DNA of 17,711 bases from an uncultured archaeon (GCA_937896495.1 CALBNQ010000068.1:1-17711); one strand, 5' to 3'. Shown: positions 6,802 to 13,601, numbered from the stretch's first letter. The notes: generated by a model not told the origin, from the sequence alone. Translations and numbers: made by a program.

Positions 6802-8010
6802 TTATGTCAACAAAGTAAACTGAATATCTTTCTCTCTTAATTTTTCAATTAATTTTTCTGCTTGTTCCTTTCCTTGAGTCTCAAGACTGAGTGTAACAGT
6901 TACTGAACCTGCATTAACTTTTGAGCTTAATCTATCGTGAACTACCTCTACAATGTTTGCATTAGCCAAAGCAATCTCATCTACAATCTCTTTAAAAATT
7001 CCTGGTCTATCTGGTAGTGCCATGGATAGAACCAATAACCTTCCCATTGCAGCTAACCCTTTGTCCACAATTTGTCCTAGTAAGTACATATCCACATTAC
7101 CCCCTGCCAATACTGAAACAACTTTTTTTCCTGGAGATGGTTTTTTTGATATAAGATATGCTAAACTTACTGCACCTGCAGGTTCTACTACAAATTTCAT
7201 TCGTTCCATTAACAAGAACATTGCTTTTGTAATTTCTGAATCATCTACAAGAACAACATCATCAATTAATTCTTTAATTATTGAAAATGTATTTTCGCCA
7301 GGTAATCTCACTGATATTCCATCTGCAATTGTTCTTTCCCCACCACTTTCTGTAAGCGTTCCATTTTTGATTGATTCATACATTGATGGAAATGATTTGG
7401 ATTGAACCCCAATTACTTTGATGTTTGGATTTTTTTCTTTAATTGCAATTAATGTCCCAGCAGCTAAACCTCCGCCTCCTATTGGAACATACACTTCATC
7501 TACATCAGGTAATTGTTCTAGTATTTCCAAACCTACAACTCCTTGAGCTGCAATAATTTGAGGATCATCAAATGCATGTATTATTGTGGCACCGGTTTGT
7601 TGTGCAATCTCTTTTGCTTTTTTTGATGATTCATCATAGTTTACTCCTTCAAGGACTACTGTTGCACCATACCCTTTAGTTGCAGAAACTTTTGCAGGGG
7701 ATGCGTTTTTTGGCATTACTATGGTACATGGGATTTTCTCTAATACTGATGCAAAAGCCACACCTTGTGCATGGTTTCCTGCAGATGCTGCAACCACCCC
7801 ACGTTTTTTCTCTTCATCTGATAATGATTTGATTTTATAATATGCACCTCGAATTTTAAAAGAACCTGTCTTTTGTCGAAATTCTGCCTTTAGAAAAATC
7901 TCTGAACCTGTAATATCGCTAAATGTTGGAGAATGTATTAGAGGTGTTTTTTTTATTTCATCTCCTCGCATGGAATTGGCCTTTACAATTTCATCATATG
8001 ATGGGTTCAT
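6802..8010 (-). CDS. ilvA: Threonine ammonia-lyase with ACT domain
   Basis: 402 aa, PLP-dependent fold type II. It deaminates threonine to 2-oxobutanoate, the entry to isoleucine synthesis. The PLP lysine is K52 (TGSFKIRGA, 48-56), followed by ASAGNHAQGVA (75-85), the phosphate-binding GGGGLAAG (178-185) and FVVEPAGAV (273-281). A C-terminal ACT domain (about 326-402) starts after MGRLLVLSMALPDRPGIF; such domains usually bind an amino acid for feedback control. This short one-ACT form is typical of archaeal and some bacterial enzymes. Serine dehydratase activity is also common in the family. ATG start at 8010. It is convergent with purE, the stops touching. Confidence 0.94.
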   Translation of the reverse strand: MNPSYDEIVKANSMRGDEIKKTPLIHSPTFSDITGSEIFLKAEFRQKTGSFKIRGAYYKIKSLSDEEKKRGVVAASAGNHAQGVAFASVLEKIPCTIVMPKNASPAKVSATKGYGATVVLEGVNYDESSKKAKEIAQQTGATIIHAFDDPQIIAAQGVVGLEILEQLPDVDEVYVPIGGGGLAAGTLIAIKEKNPNIKVIGVQSKSFPSMYESIKNGTLTESGGERTIADGISVRLPGENTFSIIKELIDDVVLVDDSEITKAMFLLMERMKFVVEPAGAVSLAYLISKKPSPGKKVVSVLAGGNVDMYLLGQIVDKGLAAMGRLLVLSMALPDRPGIFKEIVDEIALANANIVEVVHDRLSSKVNAGSVTVTLSLETQGKEQAEKLIEKLREKDIQFTLLT

Positions 8011-8155
8011 TGGAAATGTTGCTAGTTAAACGATGTATTTGACTTCTTCTATACAAAATTAACATTTTTTGTCAAATTTTATGCGTAACTTTTCAAATCT
8101 GTTTCTTATTTTCAAAAGATTATTTTGGCATGTTCCTAGTCCTATTTGATTTCAT

Positions 8156-8995
8156 TTATGACCTGATTACCTTTTCTAATTCATCTAATCTGTTTGACAT
8201 TTTTTCTTTGATCTCCTCTGACATTTTTCTTGGATCAAACAAACCTTCTTTATTTGAATTTTTTACAAATTCTAAATCAAATGAACAAAGACAACCCTCT
8301 TCACCTGAAACTAATTTAGCATCATCAATTAGTACTGGAACAGTTTGATATGTTTCCATTAACATAGTATCTAATTCGTCAAATAGTTCTTTTTTCTTAT
8401 CTGATAATTCTTTAAAATTAGTACCTGCATCCTTTTCTATATCTGCAAAGATTTTTTCACGTAATTCATCATTTTCATAAAATATTTCAAATAGATTTTG
8501 ATGATCAAAGTCTTTGTATCCTAACTCTTTTAATTTATTCAGTACCAATTGATCACTGTTATCTGAAAGTTCTTGTTCTCTGTTTTTTGTCAAATCGACA
8601 ATTTCAGATAATTCTTTTTGACAATCAATTACTCTTTGTTCTGGTTTATAATATAACAATACATGAAATTGAATTGAAAGATGTCCTGAAATAAGATAAT
8701 TTCCTTCCATGATTTCAAATTTTGTAAAAATTCTTCTAATGTCCTCATTATTTGAAATTGATACATCTTGTAATGACCATCCTTCTAATTTTTGATTTAT
8801 TTTTTGAAAATAATCTGATATTTTTTTTGGATCAAATGTTTTTTGATCAGTAACTGTAGAATCACCCATCATCACTTTAATCTCTACAGTGTTTGTCAAT
8901 TCTGTAATTTTTTCTACAAATATTTTCTGAATAATTTCATTTTTTTTATTCAGAGTCTGGATAAATTCATTGGGTGATCTGGTACCTAAACGCAC
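8156..8995 (-). CDS. Unknown protein, 5' end probably frameshifted
   Basis: 279 codons from a GTG at 8995. The protein is acidic, helical and soluble, with long charged stretches (for example 128-150 and 190-215) that could form coiled coils, and a CxC (GCLCSF) near residue 236. No family is recognised. The start is suspect. GTG 8995 has no Shine-Dalgarno at useful distance, and reading straight through from the short frame at 8986-9063 would need one base slip at a T6 run. An ATG at 9008 with a good AAGGAG site is also out of frame, by one base. The gene is probably complete from 9063 or 9008 if the run length is wrong or if ribosomes slip. ilvA lies downstream on the same strand, after a 145-bp gap. 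Confidence 0.7.
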   Translation of the reverse strand: MRLGTRSPNEFIQTLNKKNEIIQKIFVEKITELTNTVEIKVMMGDSTVTDQKTFDPKKISDYFQKINQKLEGWSLQDVSISNNEDIRRIFTKFEIMEGNYLISGHLSIQFHVLLYYKPEQRVIDCQKELSEIVDLTKNREQELSDNSDQLVLNKLKELGYKDFDHQNLFEIFYENDELREKIFADIEKDAGTNFKELSDKKKELFDELDTMLMETYQTVPVLIDDAKLVSGEEGCLCSFDLEFVKNSNKEGLFDPRKMSEEIKEKMSNRLDELEKVIRS

Positions 8996-9063
8996 AAAAA
9001 ATACCCATTTGTTGTTCTCCTTAAACCTTCATTAATCTCAGGAATCAGGGTTTTTTTGGACAT
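8986..9063 (-). other. Short frame at the shifted 5' end of the 8156 gene
   Basis: From ATG 9063 the minus strand reads MSKKTLIPEINEGLRR, then TTNGYF, and stops at TAG 8986-8988 after 25 codons. At 9001-8995 the bases are T TTT TTG in the frame of this short reading, an exact X-XXY-YYZ heptamer. A -1 slip there enters the 279-codon frame at GTG-CGT, giving NGYFLVRLGTRSPNEF, which reads like continuous protein. A TATA-like AATTAAATA at 9081-9089 is about 22 nt before ATG 9063. This may be a homopolymer sequencing error, a real mutation or programmed frameshifting. Confidence 0.45.
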
Positions 9064-9138
9064 TTTTGTGCCTATTTTCATATTTAATTCAAAACACATT
9101 TGAGTATTATTTTGAGTTAATCAAAAATTTAATTTATT

Positions 9139-9164
9139 CAGTTTTTTGATGTAGTTTATTTTTT
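9139..9164. repeat. 26-bp repeat, copy 1 (see 16892-16917)
   Basis: This stretch and 16892-16917 differ at two of 26 bases; the shared core is TTTGATG-Y-AGTTTATTTTTT. On the minus strand each lies at or just beyond the end of a single-helix membrane microgene: 36 nt after the stop of 9200-9307, and over the stop of 16909-17001. It could be a conserved 3'-UTR element or a trace of common ancestry. Confidence 0.5.
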
Positions 9165-9199
9165 TTAAAATTTACCGTTCAACATAATACAAAATTCCA

Positions 9200-9307
9200 T
9201 TACCTAAGAAAAACATAAGAGATGTACAAAATTGCGGACACTGCTGTTGAGACACCTAAAATGACACCTAATTCTTTTCCTGAAAATACATTTGTTCTAA
9301 AACTCAT
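9200..9307 (-). CDS. Single-helix membrane microprotein, 35 aa
   Basis: Starts MSFRTNVFSGKELG, followed by a hydrophobic helix (about 13-33, VILGVSTAVSAILYISYVF) and a C-terminal LR. The ATG at 9307 lies 25 nt from the centre of a TATA-like stretch (9326-9339), as for a leaderless gene. The helix is flanked by charged residues, so insertion as one membrane span is likely. Similar tiny spans are known as accessory subunits of respiratory complexes, but no family is recognised here. It belongs with two other single-span peptides in this window (10129-10227, 16909-17001). The promoter spacing and intact helix support translation; there is no homology evidence. Confidence 0.6.
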   Translation of the reverse strand: MSFRTNVFSGKELGVILGVSTAVSAILYISYVFLR

Positions 9308-9428
9308 GTCTGATTATGCTTTCACATTCTAAATTAATCAATGTTCGCCATCACCCCAACTTTGTTTTTTTCATCATTTACAAATTGAACAAGACTAAAT
9401 GAGATAGGCTGTTGTTAAATAGAAATAA

Positions 9429-9746
9429 TTAGATGTCCAATAATTTTTGTTCTAATTGTTCCATTTGTTCATCATCACATTGTTCTGCATTCTCAATAAT
9501 ACAAAATTCCCTTACTTCTACAAAGGCATCCAGACAGGATTGTAATTCTTCAGGATTAAGATCATCTTCACTACATGCAATCATCATTGCTTCATAATTT
9601 ATTGCAAATTGATCTAATAACCATTTTTTAGTATCCATACTTTCCAATATGTCAAAATCACTTACACTAGTTCCAAAATACATAATTCCTAAAAGTATGG
9701 GGATGATCAGAAGAAATTTTAATTTAGATTTTATTATCATTGACAT
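9429..9746 (-). CDS. Secreted or membrane-anchored Cys-pair protein
   Basis: 105 aa from the ATG at 9746. A TTG twelve codons earlier also opens the frame, but a TATA-like ATATATAC at about 9772-9779 places the transcript start at the ATG. Residues about 8-24 are hydrophobic after a Lys-rich start (KSKLKFLLIIPILLGIMYFG), a signal peptide or anchor. The rest is acidic, with four Cys spaced C-x12-C-x10-C-x7-C and the tail EQLEQKLLDI. Outside the cell the four Cys could form two disulfides in a helical hairpin. No family is recognised. The neighbouring membrane microgene is on the same strand, 121 bp downstream. Confidence 0.65.
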   Translation of the reverse strand: MSMIIKSKLKFLLIIPILLGIMYFGTSVSDFDILESMDTKKWLLDQFAINYEAMMIACSEDDLNPEELQSCLDAFVEVREFCIIENAEQCDDEQMEQLEQKLLDI

Positions 9747-9935
9747 AATCTTATTACTTATTGGATTGTATGTATATATCAAAATTTAGAATGTATAACT
9801 TTAACGTATTGATGTTTAAAATTTTCTAACTATGACAATATGGCATATTTGAAACTAGGTACATCTAACATATGTACAAGTAAAGTATTTTTCATAATAA
9901 CCAATTCATCTTAAATCAAAAATTAAAAACATGTC

Positions 9936-10067
9936 ATGATAATTCACTGTACTTTATGCAAAAAACAGATGCCATTTGATGAAATACAATTCAGACATGA
10001 GTCATGGTATCATAGAAGGTGTATTTGGCACATTACTCATATTATGAATATTGAAAAATTCTTTTAG
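9936..10067 (+). CDS. LIM-like zinc-finger microprotein, 43 aa
   Basis: Read from the bases: MIIHCTLCKKQMPFDEIQF, then RHESWYHRRC and a His-rich end. The spacing C5-x2-C8-x17-H26-x2-C29 falls inside the first zinc-finger pattern of LIM domains (C-x2-C-x16-23-H-x2-C); H21 and H32 are further possible ligands. Only one finger is present. A TATA-like CTTAAATC (9909-9916) lies 24 nt before the ATG, so the gene is probably leaderless and self-standing. It would be a protein-protein adaptor if the LIM resemblance holds; it may equally be chance similarity among treble-clef zinc proteins. Function unknown. Confidence 0.6.
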   Translation: MIIHCTLCKKQMPFDEIQFRHESWYHRRCIWHITHIMNIEKFF

Positions 10068-10128
10068 TATGTTATTTTTTAGATTTTGTGATACTTGGTT
10101 TAAAATATAATTATGTGTATTACATAAT

Positions 10129-10227
10129 ATGCAAGTAGTCCAAGAACAAAAAAATGCAAAAGGACGAATGTTTCTTTTTGTAGGGATTCTAGCCGTATTA
10201 GGGTTAGCAATTATGTTACTTCCATGA
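10129..10227 (+). CDS. Single-helix membrane microprotein, 32 aa
   Basis: Starts MQVVQEQKNAKGRMF, then one hydrophobic helix (about 14-31, MFLFVGILAVLGLAIMLL) and ends in Pro. The N-terminus is polar and basic (K8, K11, R13 before the helix), giving an N-in orientation by the positive-inside rule. A TTTAAAAT box at 10100-10107 is 26 nt before the ATG, a perfect leaderless arrangement. It lies 61 nt after the LIM-like gene on the same strand but has its own promoter. Unknown family; too short for a domain search. Comparable in form to small oxidase or transporter accessory peptides, which is only an analogy. Confidence 0.6.
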   Translation: MQVVQEQKNAKGRMFLFVGILAVLGLAIMLLP

Positions 10228-10271
10228 TTTTTTTGTGATCATAGTATTCATTTAGAATAAATCTATTTTAC

Positions 10272-10394
10272 ATGAAAAACTTTGAAGTTTTTGTTAAATT
10301 TGAAATCATCAAAGGTTTTGATTACTGTGTAATGATTTTAAGAAGACATAATCTAACTCAGATCTCAAAAATTTTAATTGAAATCCAATTCTAG
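10272..10394 (+). CDS. Possible small protein, 40 aa
   Basis: Starts MKNFEVFVKFEIIKGFDY and ends in ILIEIQF. It has alternating charged and hydrophobic residues that could form a beta-alpha element. The ATG at 10272 has only a weak TATA-like stretch (about 10246-10254) and no Shine-Dalgarno. It lies in the 263-bp space between the membrane microgene and the zinc-ribbon gene, which otherwise holds nothing I can identify. The composition looks more like protein than like chance reading of AT-rich DNA, but it is the weakest of the small genes listed. Confidence 0.3.
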   Translation: MKNFEVFVKFEIIKGFDYCVMILRRHNLTQISKILIEIQF

Positions 10395-10490
10395 GATTTT
10401 ATTCATAATATTAGGCGTAATCGCTATGTGATTTTGATGGCGAAATTAAACTTCATCAATATCTAAATAGATTCATGACTAATCCTAGGC

Positions 10491-10613
10491 ATGACAGATT
10501 CCAAATTAAAATGTCATGAATGTAATTGTATTATTATTGAATATTATAGTGAACATTACAAGGGAAAAAGAGGAAAATGTATGCAGTGCAAGGTTGATTT
10601 CCCTCTGGAATAA
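10491..10613 (+). CDS. Zinc-ribbon microprotein upstream of nucleotide cyclase
   Basis: 40 aa: C8-x2-C11, an extra C13, then C30-x2-C33, i.e. CxxC-x18-CxxC, a standard zinc-ribbon spacing, with a basic patch (KGKRGK, 24-29) just before the second knuckle. A TATA-like TCTAAATAG (10462-10470) sits about 25 nt before the ATG. The stop is 9 nt before the cyclase ATG, so the two are almost certainly one transcript with the ribbon first. This suggests a role tied to the cyclase, for example as a metal- or redox-sensing partner, but that is inferred from position only. The basic loop would also suit nucleic-acid binding. Confidence 0.68.
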   Translation: MTDSKLKCHECNCIIIEYYSEHYKGKRGKCMQCKVDFPLE

Positions 10614-10622
10614 TGAAATATC

Positions 10623-11420
10623 ATGAGTGAATCAAATAAAGAAACTAAAACAGCGTCTACTTTGGACAAAACACCTGGTGTGTTAGATGTTCACACTCCA
10701 TCACAAGAACAAATTTTAGATTCTGAAAGTATGATTTTAGAAACTCAAAAACGAGTTTGGGGGGCTCTCAAAAAAGGTTATGAGTATACAGGGGTTGCAA
10801 ATGAATCTGAAGAATATCTCAGAAGACATGTATTTTCCAAAGTTAACATGGTTGTACTTTATGTTGATTTAGTTGGCTCTACTACCATGACTTTGGAAAT
10901 GCCTGGAGAGAAAATTGCAACTATAATTAGTTCATTTGCACAAGAGATGGCATCTGTAATTAGACAACACCATGGATATGTACTAAAATTTGTAGGTGAT
11001 GCAGTTATTGGATATTTTGATGCAGAAGAAAATGGTTTACTTGCTTCAGATAATGCAATTTCTTGTGCAAAATCAATGTTAACTGTAATTCAAAAAGGAA
11101 TTAACCCTATTCTTGATCAATATGACTATCCTGATTTGATGGTAAAAATTGGTGTTGATTTTGGACAGAATTTCGTTGTAAGATATGGGGCTGATGTAAA
11201 ACAATCTCAAGTGGATTTAATGGGGCCTGCAATGAATATTGCTGCAAAAATTCAGAGTATGGCAAAACCGAATCAAATTCTAATTGGTGGTGATGTATAC
11301 GATAGGTTACATCCAACACTGCAAAAAGAATTCATTCAAATCGTATGGAAAGAAGATGAATGGAAGTATCGTTCTAGATTAACTGGTGAACTTTACAAAG
11401 TATTTCAACATAAAAAATGA
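10623..11420 (+). CDS. Class III adenylate/guanylate cyclase-like protein
   Basis: 265 aa, soluble. The N-terminal ~70 residues are polar and helical; the catalytic domain spans about 73-262. Metal-binding Asp candidates are D82 (VLYVDLVGST) and D126 (YVLKFVGDAVIGYF). K123, three before D126, occupies the base-selecting position that favours ATP. The later motif is VDLMGPAMNIAAKI (197-210): D198 and N205 are in place, but K209 stands where the usual transition-state Arg sits (NxAAR). Activity on ATP giving cAMP is thus possible but not assured. No membrane helix or sensor domain is fused; the preceding zinc-ribbon gene, 9 nt upstream, may supply control. ATG start at 10623. A T6 tract follows at 11430-11435. 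Confidence 0.9.
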   Translation: MSESNKETKTASTLDKTPGVLDVHTPSQEQILDSESMILETQKRVWGALKKGYEYTGVANESEEYLRRHVFSKVNMVVLYVDLVGSTTMTLEMPGEKIATIISSFAQEMASVIRQHHGYVLKFVGDAVIGYFDAEENGLLASDNAISCAKSMLTVIQKGINPILDQYDYPDLMVKIGVDFGQNFVVRYGADVKQSQVDLMGPAMNIAAKIQSMAKPNQILIGGDVYDRLHPTLQKEFIQIVWKEDEWKYRSRLTGELYKVFQHKK

Positions 11421-11429
11421 TTTTCATCC

Positions 11430-11435
11430 TTTTTT
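11430..11435 (+). terminator. Poly-T tract after the cyclase gene
   Basis: Six T on the plus strand 10 nt after the cyclase stop, within a T-rich stretch (TTTTCATCC before it). This is consistent with archaeal U-tract termination. It also falls just downstream of the convergent zinc-finger gene's stop at 11466. Confidence 0.4.
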
Positions 11436-11465
11436 CATCAAATTTCTTAGAAATTGTTTAATCAT

Positions 11466-11609
11466 CTAAACTGTAAAATTATCTGGACATTCTACGTGCT
11501 CATAATGATGTTCTGTGAATTTTTCTTGCACAACATACATCACAATTTTATGAAGATCTTTTTCAAGTATGTCTCGTTTACATCTTAGACATGTTTTTGT
11601 TTCTGTCAT
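11466..11609 (-). CDS. Zinc-finger microprotein, 47 aa
   Basis: Starts MTETKTCLRCKRDILEKD. C7-x2-C10 forms the first knuckle; the other ligands would come from H35, H36, H39 and C41 near the end (EHHYEHVEC), giving a CxxC...H...C site. A TATA-like CTTATAGA (11635-11642) lies about 29 nt before the ATG at 11609. It is convergent to the cyclase gene with a 45-bp gap and divergent from the coiled-coil gene at 11747. The 314-bp interval between those genes would otherwise look empty. The middle helix (DLHKIVMYVVQEKF) is amphipathic. The role is unknown; zinc binding is inferred from the Cys/His pattern. Confidence 0.6.
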   Translation of the reverse strand: MTETKTCLRCKRDILEKDLHKIVMYVVQEKFTEHHYEHVECPDNFTV

Positions 11610-11746
11610 GCGTAATTGCGATCCAAAATGGAACTCTATAAGGATCTGCGATCAACTCGATTTGAGCTAAAATGACTGAGATTTTACTAAACAGTATATC
11701 AAACGCCTAAAGTAATGCAGAAATATAGTAAATTTTGAGTATTTTC

Positions 11747-12118
11747 ATGGATGATGTAGTAAATCAGCACTTGCAAGACCTTTATGGATTAAATCCAAAC
11801 ATACCTCACATGGCATTTCAGTTTCCAAGAATTCCACCAGGACGAATGCATCCAATGTTCAAAATTTATGAAAATCCGTTAAAAGAACAGTTTGCTCAAG
11901 ATGCTGCAACAATCAATCAAAAACTACAAGGTTTTCAACAAATGTATCAACAATATGCAGCAGGGTTGTTGTCCATGAATAACAATATTGTTCCACCAGG
12001 ACATCCATTGTATAATCGACAAAATTCTATTAACACATTAAAGACTGAAAATGATAAGCTACTCAAAGAAAATTTAGAATTAAAGAAAAAATTAGATAAA
12101 GAATCTGATTCTAAATAA
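11747..12118 (+). CDS. Coiled-coil protein with Met/Pro/Gln-rich body
   Basis: 123 aa from the ATG at 11747; a TTG four codons upstream also opens the frame, but AAATATAG at 11721-11728 suits the ATG as a leaderless start. The first ~90 residues are rich in Gln, Asn, Pro and Met (FPRIPPGRMHPMF; a helix around 46-78 with FQQMYQQYAAGLL). The C-terminus (about 96-118) is a leucine-zipper-like coiled coil with L98, L105 and L112 seven apart and a charged surround. It probably forms a dimer or binds a partner helix. No DNA-binding basic region precedes the zipper. The family is not recognised. Confidence 0.72.
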   Translation: MDDVVNQHLQDLYGLNPNIPHMAFQFPRIPPGRMHPMFKIYENPLKEQFAQDAATINQKLQGFQQMYQQYAAGLLSMNNNIVPPGHPLYNRQNSINTLKTENDKLLKENLELKKKLDKESDSK

Positions 12119-12204
12119 TTAAAATCTCTCCCCTACACCATTTGAAAAATATGATGTCTAAACAAACCAAAAATCCTTATTAATTTCAAATTTTAATTTC
12201 AATC

Positions 12205-12591
12205 ATGGTAAAAACACCTGCTGAAAAATGGAAAGAAACTATAATCAAATATAGAAAACAATGTCAAAGTATTCTAAAAATATCTAACAATGTACGATAT
12301 GCTGGTGTCATAAATCTATACGGTAGAACATTGACAGGAATTGTCAATCCAAAATTAAAACCATTGTTAAAATCAGATCAAATTAAAAATGAATTTTTTA
12401 TTTTATCTACTTTGATGACTTTGAGAAAAGATTCTGCAGATTCGGTAGGGAAACTTGAACATGTAATTTTACAACATCAAAAGGTTACAGTGATAATTTT
12501 GCAAAAGAAAGATATCACATATTACATATCAATTGAAAGAAAAGCAAAAAATTTAGAAAAAATTATTTCATCAATCAAAAAAATAATTTAA
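12205..12591 (+). CDS. Roadblock-like small protein (resembles DUF6659)
   Basis: 128 aa. An N-terminal helix (EKWKETIIKYRKQCQSILK) is followed by a strand-rich core: NVRYAGVINLYGRTLTGI, a helix through the LSTLMTLRKDSADSVGK region, then EHVILQHQKVTVIIL, DITYYISI and a last Lys-rich helix. This order resembles a roadblock/profilin-like fold and matches, from memory, a protein family very common in ammonia-oxidising archaea (DUF6659); I could not search to confirm. Such small folds usually dimerise and serve signalling or GTPase partners. A TATA-like CTTATTAAT (about 12176-12184) is about 25 nt before the ATG. It lies alone between two unrelated genes. Confidence 0.7.
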   Translation: MVKTPAEKWKETIIKYRKQCQSILKISNNVRYAGVINLYGRTLTGIVNPKLKPLLKSDQIKNEFFILSTLMTLRKDSADSVGKLEHVILQHQKVTVIILQKKDITYYISIERKAKNLEKIISSIKKII

Positions 12592-12633
12592 TATTATTTT
12601 ATCAAATCATGATACATCTGAAGTTCATCAAAA

Positions 12634-12756
12634 TTAATCCTCTACGCCATCAGAACAATCCAATACTGCGCCGCAATTAGGACAAATTTGATGACATACA
12701 GTCATCTTGCCCATTAAATTACCACATCTCATACATTTCATACTGTCACATTCCAT
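12634..12756 (-). CDS. Zinc-ribbon microprotein, 40 aa
   Basis: Starts MECDSMKCMRCGNLMGKM. Cys at 3, 8, 11, 21, 25, 28 and 34; the main pair is C8-x2-C11 and C25-x2-C28 (CPNCG), a zinc ribbon with CxxC-x13-CxxC. The three extra Cys could hold a second metal or act in redox. The tail is acidic (DGVED). It lies 78 nt downstream of the 80-residue Cys-rich gene on the same strand, with an 8-bp inverted repeat (12782-12801) between them. Rubredoxin-like and rubrerythrin-like ribbons have similar knuckles; this one is too short for either. Function unknown. Confidence 0.65.
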   Translation of the reverse strand: MECDSMKCMRCGNLMGKMTVCHQICPNCGAVLDCSDGVED

Positions 12757-12781
12757 TTTAGAAACATCTGAATATAATTTC

Positions 12782-12801
12782 AATCTTAAACAGTTAAGAT
12801 T
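12782..12801. promoter_or_regulatory. Inverted repeat between two Cys-rich genes
   Basis: Arms AATCTTAA and TTAAGATT are perfect reverse complements, separated by four bases. It lies 33 nt after the stop of the 12835-13077 gene and 25 nt before the ATG of the 12634-12756 gene. It could be an operator over the second gene's promoter (AATTATATT at 12771-12779 is adjacent) or a weak stem-loop processing site. The weak AT-rich stem and absent T run make a terminator less likely. Confidence 0.45.
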
Positions 12802-12834
12802 TTGGGTATTTAATCAGACTATTTGAGAGATGTC

Positions 12835-13077
12835 TTAATGTCTTAACAGAGTAGTATGACCGCATTTCCTACAACTAATACTGCCATTTTTAGAGTATTC
12901 ATGCTCACAAACCCATTGATTGGTTTTCAAGACTGATCCCGTTGATTGATCAAGGGTTTCATCTTGAATAATGCCTACTCTTTTTAATGCATCATTGTAA
13001 AAGTTGTAACATTTCTCAGAACAAAATAATGCATTTTTTGCTGTAAATGTTTTCCTACAGTTCCTACAATTTTTCAT
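12835..13077 (-). CDS. Two-finger Cys-rich protein, 80 aa
   Basis: Two metal sites. The first has C4-x2-C7-x11-C19-x3-C23 (MKNCRNCRKTF ... FCSEKC), a treble-clef-like finger. The second has C57, H59, C69, C72 and H74 (CEHEY ... CRKCGH). A linker of about 30 residues lies between them. A TATA-like GTTTATATC (13100-13107) is about 27 nt before the ATG at 13077, so it is probably leaderless. The next gene down is another zinc ribbon. The divergent gene at 13271 starts 193 bp away. A nucleic-acid- or protein-binding role is typical of such paired fingers; the exact family is not recognised. Confidence 0.78.
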   Translation of the reverse strand: MKNCRNCRKTFTAKNALFCSEKCYNFYNDALKRVGIIQDETLDQSTGSVLKTNQWVCEHEYSKNGSISCRKCGHTTLLRH

Positions 13078-13270
13078 AAGGTAATCTATTTGTTGATTGA
13101 TATAAACTGTAACAAAATTAGAGTTGCCTAATTAGATAAAGCTAAGTGAAGAAATTTATCAATTATTTCTTGAATGAGTTATTTTTTTAAACAATTCAAA
13201 ATTATTAACATGTGAAAAAAGTTATAGAATCAAGATCAAGTTTAATAGTTTATCATATTTAGAAAACATA

Positions 13271-13573
13271 ATGTTATTTGGTGTTTTTGCAACCCATAGT
13301 CCGGAATCTTGCCCAATAAATAATGAGGTAAGTAGGAAAACCTTTGCTGAACTAAATGAAAAAATAAACATCGAGATGAAAAAATTCAATATTAACAAAA
13401 TTGTAGAATTTTATGTCTCAGTCCTAGAACATCAGTGGATAATCATTATTGATGCAGTACATGCACATGATATTGAAAAACTCTGTATTGATGTAGGTAT
13501 TTCCTCTATGAGTACAGTCAAAATTGTCCCAATGAACCGTCACGAAGACCTCATTACAAAACTAGAATCTTAG
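13271..13573 (+). CDS. Small ferredoxin-fold-like protein, 100 aa
   Basis: Starts MLFGVFATHSPESCPINNE: a short strand, then THSPESCP, then a helix, followed by strands EFYVSVLEHQWIIIIDAV, a helix (AHDIEKLCIDVG) and a last strand (TVKIVPM). The beta-alpha-beta pattern and the HSPE-x-CP motif resemble small alpha/beta-barrel dimer proteins such as DUF3303 relatives; this is from memory. H9 and C14 may form a functional site. A TATA-like GTTTAATAG (13239-13247) is about 27 nt upstream of the ATG. It stands alone, convergent with the VOC gene. Function unknown. Confidence 0.72.
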   Translation: MLFGVFATHSPESCPINNEVSRKTFAELNEKINIEMKKFNINKIVEFYVSVLEHQWIIIIDAVHAHDIEKLCIDVGISSMSTVKIVPMNRHEDLITKLES

Positions 13574-13601
13574 ATTCATTTTTCAATGTCTGAAAAATAA
13601 C

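Noticed and set aside
9859..9877. Inverted repeat GTACAT / ATGTAC
   Set aside because: Six-base arms with a 7-nt spacer are expected by chance in AT-rich DNA, and the position fits no start site.
9840..9914. 24-codon frame starting MAYLKLGTSN
   Set aside because: TATA-like sequence only 22 nt away, no helix or motif, and it overlaps the probable promoter of the 9936 gene.
11617..11652. TGCGATC direct repeat and GATCC/GGATC inverted arms between divergent genes
   Set aside because: Arms of 5-7 bases only; too weak to call an operator without comparison to relatives.
13144..13175. AGAAAT / ATTTCT inverted repeat between the 13077 and 13271 genes
   Set aside because: Six AT-rich bases per arm; no relation to either TATA element.
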